Of a stretch of DNA of 36,896 bases, positions 15,241 to 24,628 are shown in pieces. The notes below the pieces were generated by a model. It saw nothing but the letters and a program-made list of their open reading frames with translations, made no database searches and was not told where the DNA came from. How positions within the stretch are numbered: the stretch's first letter is position 1; each line of letters opens with the position of its first letter. A program made the position numbers and the translations under genes. The DNA lies in assembly GCA_000434235.1 (NCBI GenBank), contig FR892023.1, forward strand, positions 117,221-154,116, written 5' to 3'. This DNA is from Alistipes sp. CAG:268 (GTDB lineage: Bacteria > Bacteroidota > Bacteroidia > Bacteroidales > Rikenellaceae).

Positions 15241-17025
15241 CTACATCCGCTCGGGGACGTCGATACCCAGCAGCGCCATGCCGCGGCGGATGACCCGGGC
15301 CACCTGCTGCGCCAGCTGCAGGCGCATCGTGCGGACGGCGGCATCCTCCTCGCGCAGGATCGAATGGTCGTGGTAGTAGCCGTTGAAGCTCTTGGCCAGT
15401 TCGTAGACGTAGGCGCCGATGATCGAAGGCGCGAAGTTGTCGCCCGCAGACTTTACGACGGCGGGATACTCCGTCAGCGACTTGACCAAAGCGATCTCCT
15501 CGGGCAGGCAGGCAACCCCCTCCGGTACGGCCGAGAAGTCGATGCCGGCCTCGGCGGCCTTGCGCAGCACGGAGCAGATGCGCGCGTGGGTATATTGGAT
15601 GAAGGGACCCGTGTTGCCGTTGAAGTCGATCGACTCGCGCGGGTCGAAGAGCATCGTCTTCTTGGGATCGACCTTCAGGATGAAGTACTTGAGCGCACCG
15701 AGACCCACCATCGTCGAGACGGCCTCGGCCTCCTCTTCCGTGCAGCCGTCGAGCTTGCCCAGCTCGGCCGACATCTCGCGGGCGGTCTGCACCATATCGG
15801 CAATCAGGTCATCGGCATCGACCACCGTGCCCTCGCGCGACTTCATCTTGCCCTCGGGGAGCTCGACCATGCCGTACGAGAGGTGCGTAATGTGGTCGCT
15901 CCACTCGGCGTAGCCCAGTTTCTTGAGCACGAGTTTCAGCACCTGGAAGTGGTAGTTCTGCTCGTTGCCCACGACATAAATCATGTCATCGAGGCGGTTG
16001 TCCTCGAAACGGCGGTAGGCCGTGCCAAGGTCCTGCGTCATGTAGACCGACGTACCGTCGCCGCGCAGCAGCAGCTTCTCGTCGAGGCCGTCGCCCGTCA
16101 GGTCGATCCACACCGAGTTGTCGTCGCGGCGGTAGAAGACCCCCTTGCGGAGCCCCTCCTCGACGAGCGACTTGCCCAGCAGGTAGGTCTGCGACTCGTA
16201 GTAGACCTTGTCGAAATCGACGCCCAGCGCCTTGTACGTGACATCGAAGCCCTCGTAGACCCAGCCGTTCATCGTCTCCCAGAGCGCATAGACCTCCGGG
16301 TCCTTCGCCTCCCACTTGCGCAGCATCTCCTGCGCCTGAAGCATGATCGGCGCATGCTTCTTGGCCTCCTCTTCGCTCTGGCCCTGGGCCATAAGCTCCT
16401 TGATCTGGGCCTTGTAGTGCTTGTCGAACTCGACGTAGTACTTGCCCACCAGGTGGTCGCCCTTCATGCCCGACGAGGCGGGCGTCTCGCCGCCGCCGTA
16501 GAGCTTCCATGCCAGCATCGATTTGCAGATGTGGATGCCGCGATCATTGACCAGGTTGGCCTTGATGACCGTGTGGCCGTTGGCCTTGAGGATCTGCGCC
16601 ACGGAATAACCCAGCAGGTTGTTGCGGATGTGACCCAGGTGCAGCGGCTTGTTCGTATTGGGAGACGAATACTCGATCATGATCGTGCGCCCGGTGGCCG
16701 GAGCCTCGCCGTAGCTGGCATCGGCAGCGATCTCGGCGAAGCGCTCGCCCCAGAACGAACTGTCGAGCGAGAGGTTCAGAAAGCCCTTGATGACGTTGAA
16801 CGACGCGATCTGCGGAATGTTCGCCCGCATGTATTCGCCTATCTCGGTCGCGGTGGCCTCGGGCGACTTGCGGCTTCGTCGCAGCAGCGGAAAGGTCACG
16901 AGCGTGTAATCGCCCTCGAACTCCCGGCGGGTCTTCTGAATCTGCAACTGCTCGTCGCCGAGCGGGCCGTAAAGCGCCTCCACCGAACGGCGGACCGCTT
17001 CCGAAATAAAGGTTTCGATATTCAT
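15241..17025 (-). CDS. argS: Arginyl-tRNA synthetase
   Basis: Class I aminoacyl-tRNA synthetase that charges tRNA-Arg; 594 residues, normal length. It has the N-terminal additional domain (FEGDYTLVTFPLLR), the HIGH motif as HLGH at residues 129-132 in SPNTNKPLHLGHIRNNLLG, the KMSKS-equivalent KMKSREG (as is common in ArgS), and the C-terminal DALR anticodon-binding domain (GNTGPFIQYTHARICSVLR). It stands alone, divergent from the cobalamin riboswitch operon and convergent with the DUF4405-type gene. A minus-strand promoter with -7 TAAATTTG lies 25 bases upstream. Confidence 0.98.
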   Translation of the reverse strand: MNIETFISEAVRRSVEALYGPLGDEQLQIQKTRREFEGDYTLVTFPLLRRSRKSPEATATEIGEYMRANIPQIASFNVIKGFLNLSLDSSFWGERFAEIAADASYGEAPATGRTIMIEYSSPNTNKPLHLGHIRNNLLGYSVAQILKANGHTVIKANLVNDRGIHICKSMLAWKLYGGGETPASSGMKGDHLVGKYYVEFDKHYKAQIKELMAQGQSEEEAKKHAPIMLQAQEMLRKWEAKDPEVYALWETMNGWVYEGFDVTYKALGVDFDKVYYESQTYLLGKSLVEEGLRKGVFYRRDDNSVWIDLTGDGLDEKLLLRGDGTSVYMTQDLGTAYRRFEDNRLDDMIYVVGNEQNYHFQVLKLVLKKLGYAEWSDHITHLSYGMVELPEGKMKSREGTVVDADDLIADMVQTAREMSAELGKLDGCTEEEAEAVSTMVGLGALKYFILKVDPKKTMLFDPRESIDFNGNTGPFIQYTHARICSVLRKAAEAGIDFSAVPEGVACLPEEIALVKSLTEYPAVVKSAGDNFAPSIIGAYVYELAKSFNGYYHDHSILREEDAAVRTMRLQLAQQVARVIRRGMALLGIDVPERM

Positions 17026-17049
17026 GTCCGATCAAATAAGTTTAGCGTG

Positions 17050-17080
17050 CAAATTTAGCGATTTTCAGCGAATAATCAAT
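17050..17080 (-). promoter_or_regulatory. argS promoter
   Basis: On the minus strand, TTGA (about 17079-17076) and TAAATTTG (17057-17050) are separated by 18 bases, close to the Bacteroidetes spacing, and precede the argS ATG by 24 bases. Confidence 0.55.
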
Positions 17081-17238
17081 CATTCGGGCGACGCTTTTGC
17101 CGCGAACCGCCCGCAAGGCACCGAACAGGTCCCCATACGGAGGCCCGGAACGGGCGGTGAAGAGCGGCCGGAACAAAGGCCGTACGGGGCGCAGGAAAGA
17201 AATTAAACGGGAAATATGGCTGTTTCCCGAAAAAAGCG

Positions 17239-17246
17239 TATCTTTG
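17239..17246 (+). promoter_or_regulatory. -7 promoter box (TATCTTTG) of the cobalamin operon
   Basis: Exact consensus; the predicted transcription start near 17253 is the 5' end of the riboswitch. Confidence 0.7.
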
Positions 17247-17252
17247 CGGCCG

Positions 17253-17417
17253 ATTGGTTCCTGTAGGGTCGTTCCGGCCCCATGGATTAAAAGGGAACCG
17301 GGTGAGAGTCCCGGACAGTCCCGCTGCTGTGAAGCTCCGCCAACCATTCGAAAGTCCGCACCACTGATCGAAGGATCGGGAAGGTTCCGGATGGGGAGTC
17401 AGTCAGAAGACCTGCCA
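17253..17417 (+). ncRNA. Cobalamin (B12) riboswitch
   Basis: The conserved core of the adenosylcobalamin/cobalamin riboswitch is visible in order: GGTTCC near 17256, AAAAGGGAAC and GGTGAGAGTCCCGGACAGTCCCG (17291-17323, with the typical GGGAA..CGGGTGAGAGTCCCG core), GCTGCTGTGA, CCACTGA near 17361 (the B12-box region), GGGAAGG, and the closing AGTCAGAAGACCTGCC (17401-17416). It controls the downstream receptor operon in cis; binding of B12 usually shuts off expression. The 43 bases between it and ATG 17460 would be the expression platform. Confidence 0.95.
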
Positions 17418-17459
17418 TCGAATTTTGCTTTTGGTCGAGCCCGTGGACAGGACGGCCGA

Positions 17460-19475
17460 ATGAAGAGAATGTTTGACAGAAACCATATTTCATCGCTATT
17501 TGCCGTCCTTGCGGCATGCGTGGCTCTCGCATGTCCGGCGGCCGGACAGAGCCGGCTCGACAGCCTCCAGCAGGTCGAGGAGGTCGTCGTAACGGGGCAT
17601 GTCGTCCGCAAGGAGGTCATCCCCGTGCAGGAGCTCTCGGGCGAGCAGCTCCACAAGCTCTCGTCGCACAACGTGGCCGACGCCCTGCGCTACTTCTCCG
17701 GAATCCAGATCAAGGACTACGGCGGGGTCGGCGGACTGAAGACGGTCAATATCCGGAGCATGGGCACGAACCACGTCGGGGTCTTCTACGACGGCATCGA
17801 ACTGGGGAACGCCCAGAACGGAACGGTCGATCTGGGGCGCTTCTCGCTCGACAACATGGAGGCCGTAACGCTCTACAACGGGCAGAAGAGCGCCGTATTC
17901 CAGCCGGCAAAGGACTTCGGATCGTCGGGTTCGATCTACCTGCAGACCCGCACACCCCGTTTCGACGAGGGGGAGACCCACCACGTGAAGGCCACCATGA
18001 AGACCGGGTCGTTCGGGCTGGCCAATCCCGCCCTGCTCTGGGAACAGCGTCTTTCGGAGCGCGTAAGCAGTTCGCTCAGCGCCGAATACCTCTACTCGAC
18101 GGGGCGCTACAAGTTCACCTACCGCATGCAGGAGGGGTATGACACCACGGCCGTGCGCCGCAACGGCGACCTCAATGCGCTGCGTGTCGAGGGAGGGCTC
18201 TTCGGGCGTGTAGAACAGGGATACTGGCGCGCAAAGGTCTACTTCTACAACTCCGAGCGCGGATACCCGGGGGCCATCGTGCGCAACAAGTTCTCGCACG
18301 AAGACCGCCAGTGGGACACCAACTTCTTCGCGCAGGGATCCTTTAAGAAGGACTTCAAGCCGTGGTACAGCCTGCTGGTGAATGCCAAGTACGCCTACGA
18401 CTACCTCCACTACCTGGCCGACCCGAACAAGGACGAGTCGCTGATGTACACCAACAACCACTACTACCAGCAGGAGGCCTACCTCTCGGCGGCCAACCGC
18501 TTCACGATCTTCCCGTGGTGGGAGGTGAACCTCTCGGCCGACTGGCAGTTCAACCTGCTCAACGCCGACCTGCGCGACTTCGTCTACCCGCGGCGCCACA
18601 CCCTGCTCGCAGCCGCGGCCACGGCCATGCGCTTCGACCGCGTGGAGATCCAGGCCAGCCTGCTCGGGACCCTCGTGCACGACCGCACGAAGGGCGACCG
18701 GATGTCGGACAAGCGGAAGCTCACACCGGCCGTCTTCCTCTCGTGGAGGCCCTTCGAACGGGCAGGGATCAACATCCGCGCCTTCTACAAGCGGATCTTC
18801 CGCATGCCGACGCTCAACGACCTCTACTACACGTTCGTCGGGAATGTCGATCTCGACCCGGAGTTCACCACGCAGTACGACGTGGGCATCACCTACTCGC
18901 GGACCTTCGAGCATACGTGGCTGCGGTCGCTCGAGCTGCAGGCCGACGTTTACTACAACCAGGTGGACAACAAAATCGTGGCAACCCCGACGTCGAACTT
19001 CTTCCGCTGGACGATGGTCAATCTGGGCAACGTCGAGATCCGCGGCGTGGATGCCGCCGTGCAGACCGGATGGGCCGTCGGGCGCGACTTCTCGCTGACC
19101 GCGCGGCTGAACTACACCTACCAGCAGGCGCAGGACTTCACCGACCCCTCGAGCGAATTCTACGGCGGACAGATCCCCTACATCCCCTGGCACAGCGGCT
19201 CGGCCGTGCTCAACGCCGCATGGCGGAGCTGGGAGGTGAGCTACAGCTTCATATACACCGGCGAGCGCTATTCGTCGCAGGCCAACATCCCCTACAACTA
19301 CCAGCTGCCGTGGTACACGAGCGACTTCTCGCTGGCCAAAGGGTGGCATGTGGGGAAGGGCGACCTGAAGACGACTCTCGAGGTGAACAACCTGCTCAAC
19401 CAGCAGTATGAGGTCGTCGCATGCTATCCCATGCCCGGCACCAACTTCAAACTGATCATACAATATACCTTTTAA
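17460..19475 (+). CDS. btuB: TonB-dependent outer-membrane cobalamin receptor (BtuB-like)
   Basis: A 671-residue outer-membrane receptor taking up vitamin B12 with energy from TonB. It has a signal peptide (MKRMFDRNHISSLFAVLAACVALACPAAGQ), a TonB-box-like segment (VEEVVVTG), the plug domain (LSGEQLHKLSSHNVADALRYFSGIQIKDYGGVGGLKTVNIRSMGTNHVGVFYDGIELGNAQNG), and a beta-barrel rich in alternating aromatic strands ending FKLIIQYTF with a terminal Phe as needed for barrel assembly. There is no N-terminal carboxypeptidase-like domain as in SusC, so it belongs to the simple BtuB/FecA-like class. The riboswitch directly upstream is the main reason for assigning B12. The start, ATG 17460, is the one after the riboswitch. 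Confidence 0.93.
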   Translation: MKRMFDRNHISSLFAVLAACVALACPAAGQSRLDSLQQVEEVVVTGHVVRKEVIPVQELSGEQLHKLSSHNVADALRYFSGIQIKDYGGVGGLKTVNIRSMGTNHVGVFYDGIELGNAQNGTVDLGRFSLDNMEAVTLYNGQKSAVFQPAKDFGSSGSIYLQTRTPRFDEGETHHVKATMKTGSFGLANPALLWEQRLSERVSSSLSAEYLYSTGRYKFTYRMQEGYDTTAVRRNGDLNALRVEGGLFGRVEQGYWRAKVYFYNSERGYPGAIVRNKFSHEDRQWDTNFFAQGSFKKDFKPWYSLLVNAKYAYDYLHYLADPNKDESLMYTNNHYYQQEAYLSAANRFTIFPWWEVNLSADWQFNLLNADLRDFVYPRRHTLLAAAATAMRFDRVEIQASLLGTLVHDRTKGDRMSDKRKLTPAVFLSWRPFERAGINIRAFYKRIFRMPTLNDLYYTFVGNVDLDPEFTTQYDVGITYSRTFEHTWLRSLELQADVYYNQVDNKIVATPTSNFFRWTMVNLGNVEIRGVDAAVQTGWAVGRDFSLTARLNYTYQQAQDFTDPSSEFYGGQIPYIPWHSGSAVLNAAWRSWEVSYSFIYTGERYSSQANIPYNYQLPWYTSDFSLAKGWHVGKGDLKTTLEVNNLLNQQYEVVACYPMPGTNFKLIIQYTF

Positions 19476-19486
19476 ATAAAAAGACG

Positions 19487-20662
19487 ATGCCGATCCACCA
19501 ACTCCGCAGATACCTGCACCGGGCGGTCGCCGCGACGGCCCTGGCCGCCCTGCTGCCGATGGCCGGATGCCGCAAGGAGATACCGATGATCCGCTCCGAG
19601 GCCGAATACGTCACCTCGCCGACCTCGCCCGAACGGATCGAGGGTTTCTTCCTCGTGAACGAGGGCAACATGGGCAGCAACAAGTGCACGATCGACCACT
19701 TCAATGCCCGCACGGGCGGTTACCAGCGCAACATCTACCCGGAGCGCAACCCCGACGTGGTGAAGGAGCTGGGCGACGTGGGGAACGACATCGCCATCCA
19801 CAAGGACCGGCTCTATGTGGTGGTGAACTGTTCGAACCTCGTGGAGGTCATGGACGTACATACGGCCGAGCACATCGGCAGCATCTCGATACCAAACTGC
19901 CGATACATCGTCTTCGAAGGCGACCGGGCTTACGTCAGCTCCTATGCCGGCCCCGTGCAGATCGACCCCGAAGCACGTCCGGGCAAGGTCGTCGAGATCG
20001 ACACCGAAAGCCTCACGATCACGCGCGAGGTGGTTGTCGGCTACCAGCCCGAAGAGATGGTCATCACGGGCGGCCGGCTCTATGTGGCCAACTCGGGGGG
20101 ATACCGCTTCCCGAACTATGACCGCACGGTGTCGGTGGTGGACCTCGAATCGCTGGAGGTCGTCAATACGATCGATGTGGCAATCAACCTCCACCGCATG
20201 GAGCTGGACCGCTACGGCCGCATCTACGTCAGCTCGCGCGGCAACTACTACGGCACGGGATCGGACATCTACGTGATCGACGCGGCCACGGAGAAGGTCA
20301 TCGGCAACCTCGGCATCGCAGCCAGCGAGATGTGCATCGACGACGACCGGCTTTACACGATCAGCACCGAGTGGAGCTACACGTCGAGCAGCAACGAGGT
20401 CTCCTATGCCGTATACGATACGGCCGAACAGCGTATCGTTTCGCATAACTTCATCACAGACGGCACCGAGAAGGAGATCTCGCTGCCCTACGGCCTGGCC
20501 GTCAATCCCGAGACCAAGGAGATCTTCGTATGCGACGCCACGAACTACGTGACGCCCGGATACCTCTACTGCTTCACACCCGAGGGTACACTCAAATGGA
20601 AGGTCCGCACGGGCGACATTCCTGCGCACATCGCCTTCTCGTCCGAGCCATACTACTATTAG
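19487..20662 (+). CDS. BtuG-like beta-propeller surface lipoprotein (DUF5074/YncE type)
   Basis: A 391-residue lipoprotein: signal peptide with lipobox (LAALLPMAGC, Cys 28), then a repetitive beta-propeller with YncE-like blades (DRLYVVVNCSNLVEVMD, GGRLYVANSGG, DRTVSVVDLESLEVVNTIDV, GRIYVSSRGNYYGTGSDIYVIDAATEKVIGN). In Bacteroides, BtuG is a surface propeller that caps BtuB and captures cobalamin with extremely high affinity; position 11 bases after the receptor under a B12 riboswitch supports the same role. Function is inferred from family and context; actual ligand-binding residues are not resolved here. The Cys is followed by RKE rather than a strongly acidic export signal. Confidence 0.85.
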   Translation: MPIHQLRRYLHRAVAATALAALLPMAGCRKEIPMIRSEAEYVTSPTSPERIEGFFLVNEGNMGSNKCTIDHFNARTGGYQRNIYPERNPDVVKELGDVGNDIAIHKDRLYVVVNCSNLVEVMDVHTAEHIGSISIPNCRYIVFEGDRAYVSSYAGPVQIDPEARPGKVVEIDTESLTITREVVVGYQPEEMVITGGRLYVANSGGYRFPNYDRTVSVVDLESLEVVNTIDVAINLHRMELDRYGRIYVSSRGNYYGTGSDIYVIDAATEKVIGNLGIAASEMCIDDDRLYTISTEWSYTSSSNEVSYAVYDTAEQRIVSHNFITDGTEKEISLPYGLAVNPETKEIFVCDATNYVTPGYLYCFTPEGTLKWKVRTGDIPAHIAFSSEPYYY

Positions 20663-20703
20663 CACGCAGAATAACAACCAATAAACAAACAATTGCTACT
20701 GTC

Positions 20704-21732
20704 ATGAAACATTTCGCACGGATCGAATGGAAACCCGCCGCCCTGGCGGCTCTCCTCGCCGCCGGAGGCTCTGCCGCCTGCAGCGAGGGCAACGACGGCC
20801 CCGAAACGCCTCCCGGAGGTAAAGCCACGCCTTATGTCACCCAGGTATTCGACTACCGTCCCGCAGTGGGTCAGTTCGTCAATGAGCTTCCCGAATACGA
20901 GGAGGGAGACACGCAGGAGACGATGAACCGCAAGGCGCTCGAAGCGATCGGCAACAACAACCAGGGAATGGTATCCCTCGGCGGATTCGGCGGCTACATC
21001 GTCGTCGGGTTCGACCACACGATCGAGAACAAGGCCGGGCTGTGCGACTTCCGCGTACAGGGCAATGCATTCTATGCCAACGGGCAGTCGGAATACGGTA
21101 GCAGCGAGCCTGGAGTCATCGAGGTCTCCTTCGACGCCAACGGGAACGGCCTGCCCGACGACAAATGGTACGAGATCGCCGGGAGCTCCTACAGCGAAGG
21201 CAGCGAATCGTGGATCGAGCAGGCCCGGGAGGCCGGCAACGACGTGCGGACCATCCACGATTACGAGATTACCTACTACCGTCCCACAACCGAGCCCGGA
21301 AAGCCGACCGAGGAGTATATCCGCTGGGAGGACAACCAGGGTGAGAGCGGCTACCGGTCCATGAACCCGACCCACCTCCAGTCCTACTACCCGCAGTGGA
21401 TCAAGGAAGACCGGATCTCGTTCAGCGGCACACGGCTGCCCCAGAACGGGATCGATCTGAGCGGAGTCGGAAACAACTTCGCCCTCTACAAGTTCGCATA
21501 CGGATATGCCGACAACGAGCCCAACACCAACGACCGCTCGGCCATCGACATCGACTGGGCGGTAGGCGCCGACGGTCAGCCGGCAAACCTTTCCGGCGTG
21601 GACTTCATCCGCATTCACACGGGCGTGAACCAGGAAAACGGATGGCTCGGAGAGTGCTCGACGGAGATTATGGGCGTCGTGGACCTGCACCTGACCGGGG
21701 TTCGGATCGAAAGCAACACCATCAAGCAGTAA
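20704..21732 (+). CDS. Surface lipoprotein of the cobalamin operon (cell-surface protein family)
   Basis: A 342-residue protein with a lipoprotein-like signal (AGGSAAC, Cys 26, then SEGND, acidic as in surface-exported Bacteroidetes lipoproteins). The body has GGFGGYIVVGFDHTIENKAGLCDFRVQGNAFY and a DANGNGLPDDKWYEIAG segment, a calcium-binding-like motif, then repeated beta-rich segments. Proteins of this type often sit next to BtuB and BtuG in Bacteroidetes B12 loci. It may correspond to the BtuH class of accessory cobamide binders, but I could not confirm this. Spacing of 41 bases after the propeller gene fits one operon. Confidence 0.7.
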   Translation: MKHFARIEWKPAALAALLAAGGSAACSEGNDGPETPPGGKATPYVTQVFDYRPAVGQFVNELPEYEEGDTQETMNRKALEAIGNNNQGMVSLGGFGGYIVVGFDHTIENKAGLCDFRVQGNAFYANGQSEYGSSEPGVIEVSFDANGNGLPDDKWYEIAGSSYSEGSESWIEQAREAGNDVRTIHDYEITYYRPTTEPGKPTEEYIRWEDNQGESGYRSMNPTHLQSYYPQWIKEDRISFSGTRLPQNGIDLSGVGNNFALYKFAYGYADNEPNTNDRSAIDIDWAVGADGQPANLSGVDFIRIHTGVNQENGWLGECSTEIMGVVDLHLTGVRIESNTIKQ

Positions 21733-21760
21733 AATTCCCTAACTATCACACTATTTTTTC

Positions 21761-23209
21761 ATGAACACAAGATCCATCTGGAGCCTGCTGCTGTTGGCCG
21801 CAACCCTGACGACCGGCAGCTGCAGCAAGGAAAACGAAGAGGTCCCCTCTCTGAAATTCGAACTCTCTACGGGCAGCGACGCCGGAACCGAATCTCCAGT
21901 ATTCGTCGTTCCCGGCAAAACGGTCGAGATGACATATGCCGCTGAAAATGCGACCTCGATCAGCGTAGAGGCGCTGTCCGAGGGCTGGAGCGCCGAGGTG
22001 CGCGAAGCCGACAGCCGGATCGTCCTCTCCGCAACGGACGACGCCGCGACGAAGGCGACGCTGACGGTTACCGCCACGGGAAGCGGGACACAGAAAATCT
22101 CGCAGGACGTGGAGCTCTACTGCCTGAACGCCTTCGACGACCCGAACGGCACGTTCGTACTCAACGAAGGCAACATGACCACCGAGAACGGTTCGCTGAC
22201 CTGGATCTCGCCCGAAGGCTATGTCATCGACGACGCATACAAGACGGTGAACGGGACGGAGTTGGGCAATGTAGCTCAGGACATGGCCTTCTGCGACGGC
22301 ATGATCTATGTCATCTCGCAGAACGGTGAAGGAAATGCCGTAGGTGCAACGTTCGAGAACGACGGCATGCTCGTAGTGATGGATGCCAAAACGCTCAAAA
22401 AAACCGCCGCTTTCACCCGGGAGGAGCTTTCCGAACTCAACTGGCCGTCGCATGTGGCTGTACTCGACGAGCAGCACATCTACATCCGCGACAACGCCGG
22501 TGTCTACCGCCTCGACAGCACGACCGGAACGCTGACCTTCGTCGAAGGATCTGACGGAGCCCCGAAAAGTCAGTTCGTAACGATGAACGGAAAGGTATAC
22601 ACCTATAAATCCGGTCTCATGAGCAAGATCCTCGAGATTTCGACCGAAAGCGATGCAGTGAATTCCATTTCGCTGCCGTGGAGCGTAACCTACGACATCA
22701 ACGAGGTACTGGGCATCCAGAAGTCGGACGACGGCAAGATCTGGATCATGACGTTCGGGTTCGGAAAACCCGCAATCGGCAAGTTTGACCCGACGACCAA
22801 GGAGATCAAACAGCACCTGCTTGGAGTCAAGGTCAGCACCGGATCGAGCGGTGTGGCTTTCGCGGCCCGCGGCAACGACATCTACTATGCCGACAACATG
22901 ACGATCTACCACCTGGCCTTCGACGACGACAAGGAGGACGATACGAACGAGGAGGGTGATCCGGTAAGCGCCGAAGAGTGGATGGTCGATGTATCCGCCC
23001 TGGACAAGAATGCAGGCCTCCAATACAACGGACTGGGAGTACATCCCGTAACGGGCCGCGTCTACATCAATACACTCAAGTCGTTCGCAAACTACGGACA
23101 AAACCAGATCTGGGGCTTTGATTTCAGCACCTCGACGGAGGCTCCGGCTGTCAAGTACGAGAACTACACCAACTTCCCGGCCGGATTCTTTTTCCCGGAG
23201 AAAAACTGA
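21761..23209 (+). CDS. DUF5074-type propeller surface lipoprotein with N-terminal Ig-like region
   Basis: A 482-residue lipoprotein (LTTGSC, Cys 21, followed by SKENEE, an acidic export signal). Residues about 25-120 resemble an Ig-like beta domain; the rest is a beta-propeller beginning FDDPNGTFVLNEGNMTTENGSLTWISPEG, similar in plan to the BtuG-like gene product two genes upstream (FLVNEGNMGSN). It ends VKYENYTNFPAGFFFPEKN. A DUF5074 assignment is based on this N-terminal motif of the propeller. Its role is probably capture of a cobamide or a related ligand at the cell surface; this is inference from position in the riboswitch operon. Confidence 0.8.
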   Translation: MNTRSIWSLLLLAATLTTGSCSKENEEVPSLKFELSTGSDAGTESPVFVVPGKTVEMTYAAENATSISVEALSEGWSAEVREADSRIVLSATDDAATKATLTVTATGSGTQKISQDVELYCLNAFDDPNGTFVLNEGNMTTENGSLTWISPEGYVIDDAYKTVNGTELGNVAQDMAFCDGMIYVISQNGEGNAVGATFENDGMLVVMDAKTLKKTAAFTREELSELNWPSHVAVLDEQHIYIRDNAGVYRLDSTTGTLTFVEGSDGAPKSQFVTMNGKVYTYKSGLMSKILEISTESDAVNSISLPWSVTYDINEVLGIQKSDDGKIWIMTFGFGKPAIGKFDPTTKEIKQHLLGVKVSTGSSGVAFAARGNDIYYADNMTIYHLAFDDDKEDDTNEEGDPVSAEEWMVDVSALDKNAGLQYNGLGVHPVTGRVYINTLKSFANYGQNQIWGFDFSTSTEAPAVKYENYTNFPAGFFFPEKN

Positions 23210-23238
23210 TTTCAAAACCCTGAAAACAAAGTACGGAA

Positions 23239-24528
23239 ATGAACTACAAATGGATCAATCTTCTTTTTACCCTGTGTGCGGCAGTGGCAGCGGCCGGATG
23301 CTCGTCGGAAAGCGACGATGACAACGGAGGGAACGGCAACGGCGGAGGAAACGGGGGTTCGAACCCGCCCATTGAGGCAGTCGGCGGATATGCCGATCCC
23401 GACGGCGTGTTGCTTCTCAACCAGGGGGCTCCGCGCATGGAAAACGGTACGGTTACCTGGATCGCCCCGGACGGTACGGTCGAGGAGGACGTCTACGGCA
23501 AGGTGAACGGTTCGGCCGTGGGCAACTCGTCGCAGGATCTCAACATGTACGGAGGCAAGATCTACATATTGAGCGATAACGCCACAGTCCCCGACATGGG
23601 TTCGGGCGAAGCCGGCGACGGTACGCTGGTGATCGTCGATGCCGAGACATTCCAGAAGGAGAAAACGTTCAAGTTCGAGGATCTGAAGTATCCCCGCCCC
23701 GAAGGTTCGACGGACGAAAACGAGATGCTGTCGCTGATTACCCCACTGGAGAACATCACGGTTCTCGACGAGCACAACATCTACCTGTCCGACTCCAAGG
23801 CCATGTTCCGGCTCGACGCCACGACGGGAGAGATGACCATCGTCGAGGGATCGTACCATTTCGGCAACAGCGGGGCGACGATCGAATCGGTCGTCGCCAC
23901 ACGCAGCATGGTTGTCATCGGCGACAAGTTCTATTGCGGCGGAGGCGGATTCTGGTCCTCCACGAAACTCTTTGAATTTACCAAAGGGAAGAGTGAAGTG
24001 ACGCGGACGCTCGATCTCTCGGGCGAGTTCATCAGCGGAATCTGCCGCACGGGTGACCACGAAATCGTCGTAGCCACCTGCGGACGTTCTGGCGAGACGA
24101 AGAGTTTCCTGACGTTCGTCGATACCGACTCCTGGACCGTCACCCTCGAGAAACAGATCAAGGCCGACATATCGGCCGAGTTCATGAACACGTCGGGCGT
24201 CACCCTGGCCGGAGACTACCTCTACTTCTCGGCCGGCACGCTGACCGTCAGCCGCGTGTCGCTCAAGACGTGGAAAGTCGAGGAGTACATCCAGGTGAAG
24301 AACGACGTTCCGAACGCACAGTACATCACCTGCAACGTCGTGGCCGACCCGAAAAAGAACCTCCTCTACGTCTCCGTATCGGACGACCTGGGAGAGGCGA
24401 TCATCGCCAACGGCAACGTGCTCGTATACGATTGCAGCGGCGAGGAGCCCGCTCTGGTAATGAACATCGAGAACAAGGCAAGCTATCCGGTGAACATCTA
24501 TCCGATGTCGCGCTTCCACAACGAATGA
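23239..24528 (+). CDS. DUF5074-type propeller surface lipoprotein
   Basis: A 429-residue lipoprotein (AVAAAGC, Cys 21, then SSESDDDNGGNGNGGGNGG, an acidic, Gly/Asn-rich surface-export tether). The propeller opens with ADPDGVLLLNQGAPRMENGTVTWIAPDG, clearly parallel to the preceding gene (FVLNEGNMTTENGSLTWISPEG), so the two are paralogues. Blade-like strands include KIYILSDNATVPD, HNIYLSDSKAMFRLDATTGEMTIVEGS and NLLYVSVSDDLG. It is the last gene of the riboswitch operon, ending 26 bases before a strong terminator. Three propeller lipoproteins in one B12 operon is an unusual number. Confidence 0.82.
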   Translation: MNYKWINLLFTLCAAVAAAGCSSESDDDNGGNGNGGGNGGSNPPIEAVGGYADPDGVLLLNQGAPRMENGTVTWIAPDGTVEEDVYGKVNGSAVGNSSQDLNMYGGKIYILSDNATVPDMGSGEAGDGTLVIVDAETFQKEKTFKFEDLKYPRPEGSTDENEMLSLITPLENITVLDEHNIYLSDSKAMFRLDATTGEMTIVEGSYHFGNSGATIESVVATRSMVVIGDKFYCGGGGFWSSTKLFEFTKGKSEVTRTLDLSGEFISGICRTGDHEIVVATCGRSGETKSFLTFVDTDSWTVTLEKQIKADISAEFMNTSGVTLAGDYLYFSAGTLTVSRVSLKTWKVEEYIQVKNDVPNAQYITCNVVADPKKNLLYVSVSDDLGEAIIANGNVLVYDCSGEEPALVMNIENKASYPVNIYPMSRFHNE

Positions 24529-24554
24529 CCGTGTGGTGCGACAGCACCGAAGAG

Positions 24555-24599
24555 AAGCAAAAATCCCGGTCCGAGAGTTTCGGACCGGGATTTTTGCTT
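24555..24599. terminator. Bidirectional terminator between the two B12-related operons
   Basis: A perfect 20-bp stem, 24555-24574 with 24580-24599, closed by a 5-base loop (GAGTT). The arm carries a run of A on one side and T on the other, so it terminates transcripts from both directions. Confidence 0.95.
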
Positions 24600-24628
24600 G
24601 CTGCCGGCGGAACGACATACGTCCTCCG

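Noticed and set aside
14773..17058. A 761-codon plus-strand frame across argS
   Set aside because: It is antisense to argS and has no promoter-linked start or domain.
17496..19463. A 655-codon minus-strand frame over the TonB receptor
   Set aside because: It is the complement of a secure BtuB-like gene. Its content has no signal peptide or conserved motif.
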